A stretch of 48,389 nt of DNA, taken from NCBI GenBank assembly GCA_030158585.1, contig JAOASR010000084.1, positions 1 to 48,389 of the forward strand, given 5' to 3'. How positions within the stretch are numbered: the first letter of the stretch is position 1; each line of letters begins with the position of its first letter. A program made the position numbers and the translations under genes. The notes beneath the pieces are model-generated. The model ran no database searches. It had not been told where the DNA came from and worked only from the letters and a program-made list of their open reading frames with translations. Below, in pieces: positions 1 through 8,918 of the stretch. This stretch comes from Microcella sp. (GTDB taxonomy: Bacteria; Actinomycetota; Actinomycetes; Actinomycetales; Microbacteriaceae).

Positions 1-281
1 TCTGGCTCACCGAGCTCATGGAGCGCGATGGGGTGGATGCTCTCGCCGCACTGCTGTCGGAGTCGCAGGCCCGCGTGCTCGTGTCGGTGGCCCGCGAGGA
101 CGACGTGAAGTTCCGCGGCCTGTGCGAGGGGCGCGACGTGCCCGTGCTGCGCATCGGCGTGACCGATGCCGAGGTCGACGGCCTCGAGATCCAGGACCGC
201 TTCACGCTCACGCACGCCGAGCTGCGCTACGCGCACCGGTCGACGCTGCCCGAGCGGTTCGGGGCGGTCGTCGGGGGCTAG
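1..281 (+). CDS. purL: Phosphoribosylformylglycinamidine synthase subunit PurL, C-terminal fragment (5' truncated by window edge)
   Basis: Open frame from the window edge; ALLSESQARVLVSV..., VPVLRIGVTD... and LTHAELRYAHRSTLPERFG match the PurL C-terminus. Confidence 0.82.
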   Translation, partial: WLTELMERDGVDALAALLSESQARVLVSVAREDDVKFRGLCEGRDVPVLRIGVTDAEVDGLEIQDRFTLTHAELRYAHRSTLPERFGAVVGG

Positions 282-284
282 GCG

Positions 285-1334
285 TCAGCGCTCTTTGCTG
301 AGGCGCAGGGGCGAGATCCGCGCGAGCGGCGCGAGGCCTATCGCGGCGATCGACCACCATGTCGCGCCGACGACGAGCGCCCCCGCCGCGGTCGTCACGC
401 CGCTCACGAGCCATGGGCTGAGGAGCAGCGCCGCGGTCACCCCCGAGACCGCGGCGACCCCCGCGAGCGCGAGACTCTCGAGGCCGAGGATCGCGGTGAG
501 CTCTCTCGGTCGCGTACCGGAGAGACGGTAGGCGGCGAACTCCGACAGGCGCGTCGCGCCGAGCGCGATCGTCGCGAGACCGGCGATGACGCCCATCACG
601 AGCGGCACCCAGCGGGTCGGGCGCTGCAGGAACTGCTCGGTCGCGTCGAGCGGCTGCGCGAGCACGGGCGTCGCGACGGGAAGCGGGCCCGAGACCGTGA
701 GAGCCCCGAGCGCCGCGCCAGCGACCGTCGCCAGTGAGACGCCCTGCTCGGTCACCACGATGCATCGGTCGATCTCGCGCACACTGTCGGCGATGGGCAC
801 GGCGAGCGCGCGGTCGAGCGGGATGCCCTCGGGCTGGTTCGACCCGAGCGCCGACGTCAGCACCGCGCCGGTATCGAGGCGCTCGATGCGCTCGGCTCGG
901 CTCGCGAGGTCGGCACCGACGACCGCGTCGGCGAGGGCCAGCTCGGGCAGCAGGCTGGGGCTCGTCGGCACGACCGCGACAGCCGGGCCGAGCGGAAGCA
1001 CCGCCGTGCGCGTCGATGCGAGCAGCGCCCCGGCGCGCTCGATTCCCGGCAGCTCAGCGAGTCTCTCGCAGGAGGCGCGCTCGATGGCGACCGGCCGCTC
1101 GGCCGAACCGGCCAGCACGACGACGCGAGCACCGGCCTCGTCGAGCGCGGCGCGGTCGCGCTCGAGCCCGATCGCTTCGAGACCCCCTACTGCGGCGAGC
1201 GCCGGGCCGACCAGCACTGCCACCACGAGCAGCGGCCTCAACCGCCGCGAGGTGCGCACCGACTGCAGCGCCTCGCGCGCGAGAAGGGGGAGGCGCCAGC
1301 CGCGCTCGCCCGTCGCCACGTCGGTGTCGTTCAT
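285..1334 (-). CDS. ABC transporter permease, FtsX/MacB-like with large extracytoplasmic domain
   Basis: Start at MNDTDVATGERG; N-terminal TM, ~200-aa ectodomain, 3 C-terminal TMs; ATGA overlap (1331-1334) with the upstream ATPase gene. Confidence 0.75.
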   Translation of the reverse strand: MNDTDVATGERGWRLPLLAREALQSVRTSRRLRPLLVVAVLVGPALAAVGGLEAIGLERDRAALDEAGARVVVLAGSAERPVAIERASCERLAELPGIERAGALLASTRTAVLPLGPAVAVVPTSPSLLPELALADAVVGADLASRAERIERLDTGAVLTSALGSNQPEGIPLDRALAVPIADSVREIDRCIVVTEQGVSLATVAGAALGALTVSGPLPVATPVLAQPLDATEQFLQRPTRWVPLVMGVIAGLATIALGATRLSEFAAYRLSGTRPRELTAILGLESLALAGVAAVSGVTAALLLSPWLVSGVTTAAGALVVGATWWSIAAIGLAPLARISPLRLSKER

Positions 1335-1969
1335 GCCGCATCGCTGCGGTGGCTCAGCGCCCTCACATCGATGACGCGATCGCACGCCTCCATCACGATC
1401 GGATCGTGCGTCGCCACGACGATGAGCCGATCGCGCGCGAGGTCGCGCAGGCGTGCGCAGAGCATCCGCGTGTTCGCCTCGTCGAGGCTCGCCGTCGGCT
1501 CATCCGCGAGGATGACGGGGCGCTCAGCCGCGAGAGCCCGTGCGAACGCGAGCCGCTGCAGCTCGCCGCCGCTGAGCGTGCGCGCCGCCTGAACGCGGCG
1601 GTGTTCGAGGCCCATCACGACGAGGCGGTTCTCAGCATCGGCGACGGCGTCGGCGAGCCCCGCACCGCGACCGAGGGCTCCCAGCATGACGTTGTCGAGC
1701 GCCGACCGATCGGGCAGCGCGTTGGCCGCCTGCGACACCCAGCTGAATGACGGCAGGCGCGGATGCTCAACGCCTGTTCCCGCATCGACCACCATCGCGC
1801 CCGATGCCAGGGGCACCGCGCCCGCGAGCGCGCCGAGCAGCGTGGTCTTGCCGCTGCCCGACGGTCCGGCGAGCGCGACGATCGCCGGGCCGTCGATCGT
1901 GGTCGTGATCGGGCCGACCGCGACCACATCGCCGAAGGCGACCGTGACCTCACTCAGGCGGATGCGCAT
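1331..1969 (-). CDS. ABC transporter ATP-binding protein (LolD/MacB type)
   Basis: Walker A GPSGSGKTT, signature LSGGELQR, Walker B VILADEPT, H-loop ATHD. Confidence 0.92.
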   Translation of the reverse strand: MRIRLSEVTVAFGDVVAVGPITTTIDGPAIVALAGPSGSGKTTLLGALAGAVPLASGAMVVDAGTGVEHPRLPSFSWVSQAANALPDRSALDNVMLGALGRGAGLADAVADAENRLVVMGLEHRRVQAARTLSGGELQRLAFARALAAERPVILADEPTASLDEANTRMLCARLRDLARDRLIVVATHDPIVMEACDRVIDVRALSHRSDAA

Positions 1970-3075
1970 GAGCGGCCCGAGGGAAGGCGCGTCGCGTCGG
2001 CGACGACGGTGGCGCCGGCCAGGTCGGCGTCGACGGCGGTGAGTGCCGCGGCGCCGGAAAGGGGCTCGGCGATGTCGAGCGCGCGGGGCTCCGCGTCGGC
2101 GAGCGCGGTGGCATCATCGCGGCCGGCCGAGTCGGCCGGTACGACGAAGATGCACCGGCGCCCCTCCTGGTCGAGCAGCACCGCAGCCGTGGGCAGCGTC
2201 GCCGACACCTCGGGCGCGGCGAGCGCGAGCGATACCGAGCCGTACCGCAGCTCGTCATCCTCGGCGACGATCGTCGCCGCACCTGCGCCGACGGCCTCGT
2301 CGAGCGCCGCGACGATCGCGCGTGCGGCGTCGCCCTCGATCGTTCCGGGCACGACGGGCAGGGCATCCGCGCCGACGATCAGCACCGTCTCGGCGTCGCC
2401 GTAGTCGAACAGCGGCTGATCGCTCACCGAGGCGAAGCCGAGACGGACGACCGTGTCGGCGCCGACCGCGAGGGGCCCGCTCACGGCGATGCGATCGCCG
2501 ACGGCGAGCGGTGTGCTCGTCAGCTCGGTGACCGCTGCCGGAACGAACGCCGTCGACGACACCCGGAAGACTCCGTCGCGGGGTAGACCCGCGTCGGCGT
2601 TCCACGCGTCGATCGCCCGCCTCAGCGCGAACGAGTAAGCGTCGGCCGGGGCCTCGCCGACGTCGTAGCCGGTCGCCGCCAGCAGTTCCCGCACGCGCCC
2701 GACATCCGGGCCGCGGGATCCGGGGGCGACGTCGCGCACGATGGGCGCCGCGCCCGTCTGGGCGCGAATCAGCGCGTCATCGACCCGGGCGAGGGGCATG
2801 CCCGCGGTGACCGCGGCCGGGGTCCTCACCTCGACCGCGGTCACCAGTCCATCGATGCGTGCAGCGACCACCTCGCCCGGCTGACGCTCGACGATGACCG
2901 CGACGGGCTGTCGTCGATCATCGGTCTGACTGCCGACCGTGACGAGCAGCGGGCCCGGCTCGGTGACAGCCGCGCGCTCGAGCGTCGACTGCAGCGTCAG
3001 TGCTCCCGCGAGCAGCAGCACGGGCGTGGCCCACAGTGCGACGAGCAGCAGGGCGAAGCGGCCGTCGCGCCTCAC
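1954..3075 (-). CDS. Periplasmic adaptor (HlyD/MacA-like) with peptidoglycan-binding domain
   Basis: N-terminal TM; VVAARIDGLVTAVEV lipoyl-like segment; PG-binding-like GPDVGRVRELLAATGYDVG...FALRRAIDAWNADAGLPRDGVF; overlaps neighbours at both ends. Confidence 0.72.
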   Translation of the reverse strand: MRRDGRFALLLVALWATPVLLLAGALTLQSTLERAAVTEPGPLLVTVGSQTDDRRQPVAVIVERQPGEVVAARIDGLVTAVEVRTPAAVTAGMPLARVDDALIRAQTGAAPIVRDVAPGSRGPDVGRVRELLAATGYDVGEAPADAYSFALRRAIDAWNADAGLPRDGVFRVSSTAFVPAAVTELTSTPLAVGDRIAVSGPLAVGADTVVRLGFASVSDQPLFDYGDAETVLIVGADALPVVPGTIEGDAARAIVAALDEAVGAGAATIVAEDDELRYGSVSLALAAPEVSATLPTAAVLLDQEGRRCIFVVPADSAGRDDATALADAEPRALDIAEPLSGAAALTAVDADLAGATVVADATRLPSGRSCASA

Positions 3076-3515
3076 GGGGTGCCGCAGGTGGACTCGAGAC
3101 CGTTCTCCTGGATGATCCGCCAGTCACCCGCCGAGGTCCCGTCGGACTCGTACCCCAGCCCTTCGAGGCACTCGCGGATCAGGAGCGCGGTCTCGCTCGT
3201 ATCCTCGTTCGCCACCTGCCAGGCGGCGTCGATCGGCATGAACGGTGTGTAGCAGGTCTCCTCGGCGCCACTCTGCACGGCCTCACCGGGAATGGCGTAG
3301 TCGATGACCGTGCCGGAGTCATCGTTGATGATGACGCCGAACCCCTCCGCGTCCATGCAGTCGACGAACTCGGCGAACGCGGCGCGGTATTCGCTCTCGG
3401 TGACGGTGAGTGTCTCGATCGGCTCGGGTTGCTGCGCGCACCCAGCCACTGCACCGCAGGCGAGCACCGCAACGACGACGGCACGACCGGCCACAACGCG
3501 AAACGAATCATTCAT
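3072..3515 (-). CDS. Putative lipoprotein of unknown function
   Basis: Signal peptide with lipobox-like VAGC (after LACGA); four further Cys; TGATG overlap with upstream gene (3515) and 4-nt overlap with downstream gene. Confidence 0.7.
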   Translation of the reverse strand: MNDSFRVVAGRAVVVAVLACGAVAGCAQQPEPIETLTVTESEYRAAFAEFVDCMDAEGFGVIINDDSGTVIDYAIPGEAVQSGAEETCYTPFMPIDAAWQVANEDTSETALLIRECLEGLGYESDGTSAGDWRIIQENGLESTCGTP

Positions 3516-3877
3516 CAGTTCAGAATGGCGTAACTGGTCCCATTCATCAGCGTCCCGTTATGGTGGGTCGCCAGTTGGAGGTTCCCGGTGGAGCCCCGAT
3601 AGGCGCTCGCGCTGTTGTAAACCCACGATGTGTAGTAAGTCGGGCTTCCGGGATAGGTCTGGTACGTGACCCGAACGGACATGGTTCCGCAGTCGCCGAG
3701 GATCTCGGAGCTACGACCACCTGCGTTCTCGTAGTAGGTCGCGATTACCTGTGTGTTGTTGGAGCAGTTGTACGGCCTCGAGTAGTCGGCCCACGCCGCC
3801 GTCGGTATCGCGACGAGAGCCAGAGCTCCCGCCGAAGCAGCGGCCACGACAGCAGACAGCCGGTTGAGTTTGCGCAT
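3515..3877 (-). CDS. Small secreted two-cysteine protein, predicted mature ~90 aa (candidate bacteriocin or exported peptide)
   Basis: RBS GAAGGAG before ATG 3877; Sec signal MRKLNRLSAVVAAASAGALALVAIPTAAWA|DYSRPYNC; Cys in YNCSNN and GDCGTM; first gene of overlapping operon. Confidence 0.75.
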   Translation of the reverse strand: MRKLNRLSAVVAAASAGALALVAIPTAAWADYSRPYNCSNNTQVIATYYENAGGRSSEILGDCGTMSVRVTYQTYPGSPTYYTSWVYNSASAYRGSTGNLQLATHHNGTLMNGTSYAILN

Positions 3878-3940
3878 GTGATCTCCTTCGATCTGATCGC
3901 AGTGAAGCTGAGGGGACCCCAGCAATCAGAGTCAATGGCA

Positions 3941-3956
3941 GACAGACTGGTCTGTC
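3941..3956. promoter_or_regulatory. TetR-like operator GACAGAC-TG-GTCTGTC overlapping -35 TTGACA (minus strand 3953-3958) of the secreted-peptide operon
   Basis: 7-bp perfect inverted arms with 2-bp spacer; adjoining TTGACA reads towards the peptide gene. Confidence 0.55.
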
Positions 3957-4019
3957 AACGACCGTTTTGTTCCACATTCCCGAAAATCGCTGGAACCGTC
4001 CGCCGCTAGGCTCGCGCTC

Positions 4020-6530
4020 GTGACAAGCATCACCGGGCTCAGCCGCGCCGACGTGCGCGAGCGACGCGACCGCGGTGAGATCAACACGCTGCCCAACGAC
4101 ACGGGCCGCTCGCTCTGGCGCATCCTGCAGGCCAACCTCTTCACGCTCTTCAACGCGATCGTCGGCGGCAGCTTCCTCGTGCTGCTCGCCCTCGGCTACT
4201 GGCAGGATGCCCTCTTCGGCTTCTTCGTCATCGCCAACGTCGCCATCGGGGTCGCGCAAGAGTTCCGGGCCAAGGTGACGCTCAGCCGGCTGGCGGTGCT
4301 CAACGCTCCGCGGGCGAGGGTGTTGCGCCGAGCATCCGACGACCATGCCGGCGAGGTCGACGAGGTCGCCATCGCCGACGTCGTGCTCGACGACGTTCTC
4401 GTGCTCGCCGCCGGAGACCAGGTCGTCGCCGACGCCGTCGTGCTGCAGTCGTCCGGGCTCGACGTCGACGAGTCGCTGCTGACCGGCGAGGCCGACCCCG
4501 TGCCGTCGCCCGCGGGCCGCGAGCTGCTGTCGGGGTCGACGGTCGTGGGTGGCAGCGGGCTCGCGCGGGTGATCCGCGTCGGCGCCGACTCGTATGCGAG
4601 CCGCATCACGGCCGAGGCGAAGCAGTTCTCGCTCGTCGGCAGCGAGCTGCGCGACTCGATCGCGCGCATCATCCGCTGGATCAGCATCGGCCTGCTGCCG
4701 GTCGGCGCGATCGTCGTCAACGGGCAGATGCAGGCGGTCGGCGGGTGGTCCGTTGCGCTCGAGTCGGGGGCGTGGCGCGAGGCGGTCGTCGCGGCGACCG
4801 CGAGCATCATCGCGATGGTGCCGCAGGGCCTCGTGTTCATGACCTCGGTCGCGCTCGCCGTCGGCGCGGTGAAGCTGTCGCGCCGCGAGGTGCTCGTGCA
4901 GGAGCTCGCCGCCGTCGAAGGCCTCGCCCGCGTCGACATGCTCTGCCTCGACAAGACGGGCACGCTCACCGAGGGAGGGCTGGCGCTCGCCGACGTCGAG
5001 GACGCGCCGGGTGCGGCCTCGGACGAGGCGCTGCGCGCGGCGCGGGATGCTGCGCTCGCCTGCTTCGCGGACGATCGCGACGCGAACGCCACGGCCCGCG
5101 CACTCGGCGAGCGCTTCGGTGCGCGCGGGGGTTCAGCCTCCGCTGCCGCGGTCGAGCCGTCCTTCGCCGGGGCGGCGCCAACCCTCACCGCACTGCCGGC
5201 GATCGTGGCGCGCGTGCCGTTCTCCTCCCTGCGCAAGTGGAGCGCCGCGCAGCTCGCCGACCCCGCCGGCAGCTGGCTGCTCGGCGCCCCCGACATCGTG
5301 CTCGCGTCGTCGACGGGCGAGGCGGTCGACGCCACGCTCGCGCGGTGCCGCGAGCTCGCCGCGAGCGGCCTGCGCACGCTCGTGCTCGCGCGCTCGAGCG
5401 CCCCGCTCACGACGGCGGCCGGTGACGGAGCCGACGAGCACGGGGTGATCGAGGCGCGCGAGGCCGCCCTCCCTGCCGGGCTCGAGCCGGTCGCCGTCGT
5501 CACGTTCCGCGAGCGGGTGCGGGCGGATGCGCACGAGACGCTGCAGTACTTCCGCGAGCAGGGAGTGAGCATCCGCATCATCTCGGGCGACGACCCGCGA
5601 ACGGTCGCCGCCGTCGCGCGCGAGGCGGGCGTCGACCACGTCGGCGACGGCTTCGACGCGCGACAGCTGCCCGAGGGAGTCGCCGAGCTCGACGACGTCA
5701 TGGCGCGCGAGCACGTCTTCGGCCGCGTCACCCCCGAGCAGAAGAAGGCGATGGTGAAGTCGCTGCAGCGGCTCGGCTACACGGTCGCGATGACGGGCGA
5801 CGGCGTCAACGACGCGCTCGCGCTCAAGCACGCCGACATGGGCATCGCGATGGGGTCGGGGGCGCCGGCGACGCGGGCGGTCGCGCGCCTCGTGCTGCTC
5901 GACGGGCAGTTCAGTCGGCTGCCGCGCATCGTCGCCGAGGGGCGGCAGGTGATCGCGAACGTCGAGCGGCTGGCGAAGCTGTTCCTGTCGAAGACGGTCT
6001 ACGCGATCCTGTTCGCGGTCGTGTTCGGGGCGCTGCTGTGGCCGTTCCCGTTCCTGCCGCGGCAGCTGTCGATCGTCGACGGGCTCACGATCGGTCTGCC
6101 CGCGATCGTGCTCGCCCTGCTGCCCAACGCGCGCGTCTGCCGCCCCGGATTCCTGCGTCGAGCAGCGCGGTTCTGCATTCCGTCGGGCGTGCTCGTCGCC
6201 GCGACCGTCATCGGCGTGGTCGCCTACGCGCACGCGTTCGTGGATGCTCCCGCCGACGAAGTGCAGACGACCGCGGTGATCACGCTCACGCTCTCGGCGC
6301 TGTGGGTGCTCGTGATCCTCGCGCGGCCGCTGTCGCGCGTGACGCTGCCGATCGTGCTCGCCGCGTACGCCGGGCTCGTCGTCGTGCTGTCGATCCCGGT
6401 CGCGACCGACTTCCTGCAGCTCGCGGCGCCCCCGCCGACCGACCTGCTCGTCGTCGCGCTCGGAGCGTCGCTCGCGTGCTCGCTCGCCCTCGAGGTGCTG
6501 CACCGGCTGATCGCGCGCTCGACGCGCTGA
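4020..6530 (+). CDS. Cation-translocating P-type ATPase (CtpE-like)
   Basis: DKTGTLT phosphorylation motif, SLLTGE, MTGDGVNDALALKHADMGIAMGSG hinge, multiple TMs; GTG start. Confidence 0.92.
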   Translation: MTSITGLSRADVRERRDRGEINTLPNDTGRSLWRILQANLFTLFNAIVGGSFLVLLALGYWQDALFGFFVIANVAIGVAQEFRAKVTLSRLAVLNAPRARVLRRASDDHAGEVDEVAIADVVLDDVLVLAAGDQVVADAVVLQSSGLDVDESLLTGEADPVPSPAGRELLSGSTVVGGSGLARVIRVGADSYASRITAEAKQFSLVGSELRDSIARIIRWISIGLLPVGAIVVNGQMQAVGGWSVALESGAWREAVVAATASIIAMVPQGLVFMTSVALAVGAVKLSRREVLVQELAAVEGLARVDMLCLDKTGTLTEGGLALADVEDAPGAASDEALRAARDAALACFADDRDANATARALGERFGARGGSASAAAVEPSFAGAAPTLTALPAIVARVPFSSLRKWSAAQLADPAGSWLLGAPDIVLASSTGEAVDATLARCRELAASGLRTLVLARSSAPLTTAAGDGADEHGVIEAREAALPAGLEPVAVVTFRERVRADAHETLQYFREQGVSIRIISGDDPRTVAAVAREAGVDHVGDGFDARQLPEGVAELDDVMAREHVFGRVTPEQKKAMVKSLQRLGYTVAMTGDGVNDALALKHADMGIAMGSGAPATRAVARLVLLDGQFSRLPRIVAEGRQVIANVERLAKLFLSKTVYAILFAVVFGALLWPFPFLPRQLSIVDGLTIGLPAIVLALLPNARVCRPGFLRRAARFCIPSGVLVAATVIGVVAYAHAFVDAPADEVQTTAVITLTLSALWVLVILARPLSRVTLPIVLAAYAGLVVVLSIPVATDFLQLAAPPPTDLLVVALGASLACSLALEVLHRLIARSTR

Positions 6531-6574
6531 ACGCGCGGGCGCCGGGCGCACCCTCGAGCCCTCGAGGGCGGCAG

Positions 6575-6618
6575 TTCGGTGTGACGGCGCCACATCGATG
6601 TGCCGCCCTGACACCGAA
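6575..6618. repeat. REP-like palindrome copy 1 (TTCGGTGT...CACATCGATGTG...ACACCGAA)
   Basis: 44-bp imperfect palindrome centred on CACATCGATGTG. Confidence 0.6.
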
Positions 6619-6717
6619 TCGCAGCCCCAGCCCCAGCCCGGCCCGTAGCCCTAGCCGCATCCCCAGCCGCACCTCCAGCCCGCGAAGCGCGGCGGCCTGC
6701 GTACATGTGCGCCACTC

Positions 6718-6757
6718 CGGTGAGAGTGCGCCGCATCGATGTGCCGCACATCCACCG
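6718..6757. repeat. REP-like palindrome copy 2 (CGGTGA...GCATCGATGTGC...CCACCG)
   Basis: Imperfect palindrome sharing the GCCGC(A)CATCGATGTGCCGC core with copy 1. Confidence 0.55.
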
Positions 6758-6846
6758 AACCGCCGCACTCGCGACCGCCGACGCCCCGCGGCCGCGGGCC
6801 GCACCCGAGCCCCCCGCAGAACCCGCGCCGAGCATCCGCCCGCATG

Positions 6847-6885
6847 ACGGAGGGCCCTCACCACCACCCGGTGAGGGCCCTCCGT
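6847..6885. terminator. Bidirectional hairpin terminator between convergent genes
   Basis: ACGGAGGGCCCTCACC-ACCACCC-GGTGAGGGCCCTCCGT: 16-bp perfect stem, 7-nt loop. Confidence 0.75.
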
Positions 6886-6945
6886 GTCGTTGCGGGGCGG
6901 GCGGACCAGGCTTCCGCCCGCCCCGAACCCTGTGCCGCGCAGCTC

Positions 6946-8559
6946 CTAGTGCGCGACCGACTTCTCGGCGCCGACGCCCGTGAGCGACCGCACCTCCATC
7001 TCGGTCTGCTTCGCGATGTCCTCCGTGCCGCGATCGAGCACCGACCCGAGCCAGCCGAGGAAGAAGGCGAGCGGGATCGACACGATTCCGGGGTTCGACA
7101 GCGGGAAGATCGAGAAGTCGACTCCCTGCAGCATCGATTTCTCGCCGCCCGACACGACGGGCGACAGCGAGATGAGGATGATCGCCGAAGCCAGCCCGCC
7201 GTACATGCTCCAGAGCGCGCCCTGGGTCGTGAACTTCTTCCAGAACAGCGAGTAGACGATCGTCGGCAGGTTCGCTGAGGCTGCGACGGCGAAGGCGAGC
7301 GCGACGAGGAACGCCACGTTCTGACCGTTCGCGCCGATGCCGCCGATGATCGCGACGATGCCGATGACGACGACCGTGCGGCGGGCGACCTTGACCTCCA
7401 TGCCGGGGCCGGGGTTGCCCTTCTTCACGACGCTCGCGTAGATGTCGTGCGAGAACGACGCCGCCGCGGTGATCGTCAGGCCGGCGACGACCGCGAGGAT
7501 CGTCGCGAACGCGACCGCCGAGATGATGCCGAGCAGCACCGATCCGCCGAGCTCGAAGGCGAGCAGCGGGGCGGCCGAGTTGGGTCCGCCGGGCGCGGCG
7601 GCGATGCGCTCGGCACCGATGAGGGCGGATGCTCCGTACCCCAGCACGAGCGTGAACAGGTAGAAGATGCCGATGAGCCAGATCGCCCACACGACGCTCT
7701 TGCGGGCCTCCTTCGCCGTCGGCACCGTGTAGAAGCGCATGAGCACGTGCGGCAGAGCCGCGGTGCCGAGCACGAGCGCGAGGCCGAGCGAGAGGAAGTC
7801 GAGGCGCGTGATGTCGCTGAGCCCGTACTGCAGACCCGGGGCGAGCACGGCGGGGTTGCCCGACTTCTCGACGGCCGCGTCGAGCAGCGTCGAGAGGTTG
7901 AAGCCGTTGATCGCGAGCACCCAGATCGTCATGACGCCGGCGCCCGCGATGAGCAGGCCCGCCTTGATGATCTGCACCCACGTGGTGCCCTTCATGCCGC
8001 CGACGAGCACGTAGAGGATCATGAGCGCGCCGACGACGGCGATGACGACCGACTGGCCGATGCGGTCGTTGATGCCGAGCAGCAGGGCGACGAGACCGCC
8101 GGCTCCCGCCATCTGGGCGAGCAGGTAGAAGAAGCAGACGACGAGCGTCGAGATCGCCGCGGCGATGCGCACCGGCCGCTGCTTCAGGCGGAAGGCCAGC
8201 ACGTCGGCCATCGTGAACTTGCCCGTGTTGCGCAGCAGCTCGGCGACGAGCAGCAGGGCGACGACCCACGCGACGAGGAACCCGATCGAGTAGAGGAACC
8301 CGTCGTAGCCGTTGATCGCGATCGCCCCAACGATGCCGAGGAACGACGCCGCCGAGAGGTAGTCACCCGCGATCGCCGAGCCGTTCTGACCGCCCGTGAA
8401 CGAGCGGCCGGCGGCGTAGTAGTCGGCGGCGGTCTTGTTGTTCCGCGAGGCGCGGAACACGATGATCATCGTGATCGCAACGAAGACGCCGAAGATCGCG
8501 ATGTTGAGGATGGGGTCGCCCGGCGCGGCCGGTGGGGCGGTAGCAGCGAGGTGCAGCAT
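6946..8559 (-). CDS. Sodium:solute symporter family, cation/acetate symporter-like
   Basis: TAADYYAAGRSFTGGQNGSAIAGDYLSAASFLGIVGAIAINGYDGFLYSIGF; ~13 TMs. Confidence 0.92.
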   Translation of the reverse strand: MLHLAATAPPAAPGDPILNIAIFGVFVAITMIIVFRASRNNKTAADYYAAGRSFTGGQNGSAIAGDYLSAASFLGIVGAIAINGYDGFLYSIGFLVAWVVALLLVAELLRNTGKFTMADVLAFRLKQRPVRIAAAISTLVVCFFYLLAQMAGAGGLVALLLGINDRIGQSVVIAVVGALMILYVLVGGMKGTTWVQIIKAGLLIAGAGVMTIWVLAINGFNLSTLLDAAVEKSGNPAVLAPGLQYGLSDITRLDFLSLGLALVLGTAALPHVLMRFYTVPTAKEARKSVVWAIWLIGIFYLFTLVLGYGASALIGAERIAAAPGGPNSAAPLLAFELGGSVLLGIISAVAFATILAVVAGLTITAAASFSHDIYASVVKKGNPGPGMEVKVARRTVVVIGIVAIIGGIGANGQNVAFLVALAFAVAASANLPTIVYSLFWKKFTTQGALWSMYGGLASAIILISLSPVVSGGEKSMLQGVDFSIFPLSNPGIVSIPLAFFLGWLGSVLDRGTEDIAKQTEMEVRSLTGVGAEKSVAH

Positions 8560-8918
8560 CAGCGCACGCCTTCCTTGGTCTCAAGACGGTCGCGGATGGC
8601 CGCGGCGTCGGGGTCGAGGTGCTTGTTGGCGTACGAGACATAGACCATCGTCACGATGAACGTCGTCGCCACCTGGGCGAGGCCCAGCAGGATGCCGATG
8701 TTGACGCTTCCGAAGACGGGCGTCGCCATGAAGTCGGGCGCGTAGCCCGCGAGCAGCACGTAGGCGAAGTACCAGAGCAGGCACGCCGCGGTCACCGGCA
8801 GCACGAAGCTGCGGTGCTTGCGCTTGAGGCGGCGGAACTGCTCCGACTCCTGGGTCTCTCTGAACACTGCGGCCGTTTGGCCGGACGAGTGCTCCACGTT
8901 CAGGGCGTCGTTGCCCAT
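8559..8918 (-). CDS. DUF485 domain-containing membrane protein
   Basis: RBS GAGGAG before ATG 8918; RRLKRKHRSFVLPVTAACLLWYFAYVLLAGYAPDFM...; adjacent to symporter gene. Confidence 0.88.
   Translation of the reverse strand: MGNDALNVEHSSGQTAAVFRETQESEQFRRLKRKHRSFVLPVTAACLLWYFAYVLLAGYAPDFMATPVFGSVNIGILLGLAQVATTFIVTMVYVSYANKHLDPDAAAIRDRLETKEGVR

Noticed and set aside
3515-3877. Lactococcin 972 family bacteriocin
   Set aside because: Neighbourhood is suggestive, but the mature sequence lacks the SNYYH/SSV-type motifs I would expect; kept as unclassified peptide.
6224-8269. 681-aa minus-strand ORF overlapping the symporter gene
   Set aside because: Arg/Gly-rich out-of-frame translation typical of high-GC shadow ORFs; the symporter frame 6946-8559 is clearly the real gene.
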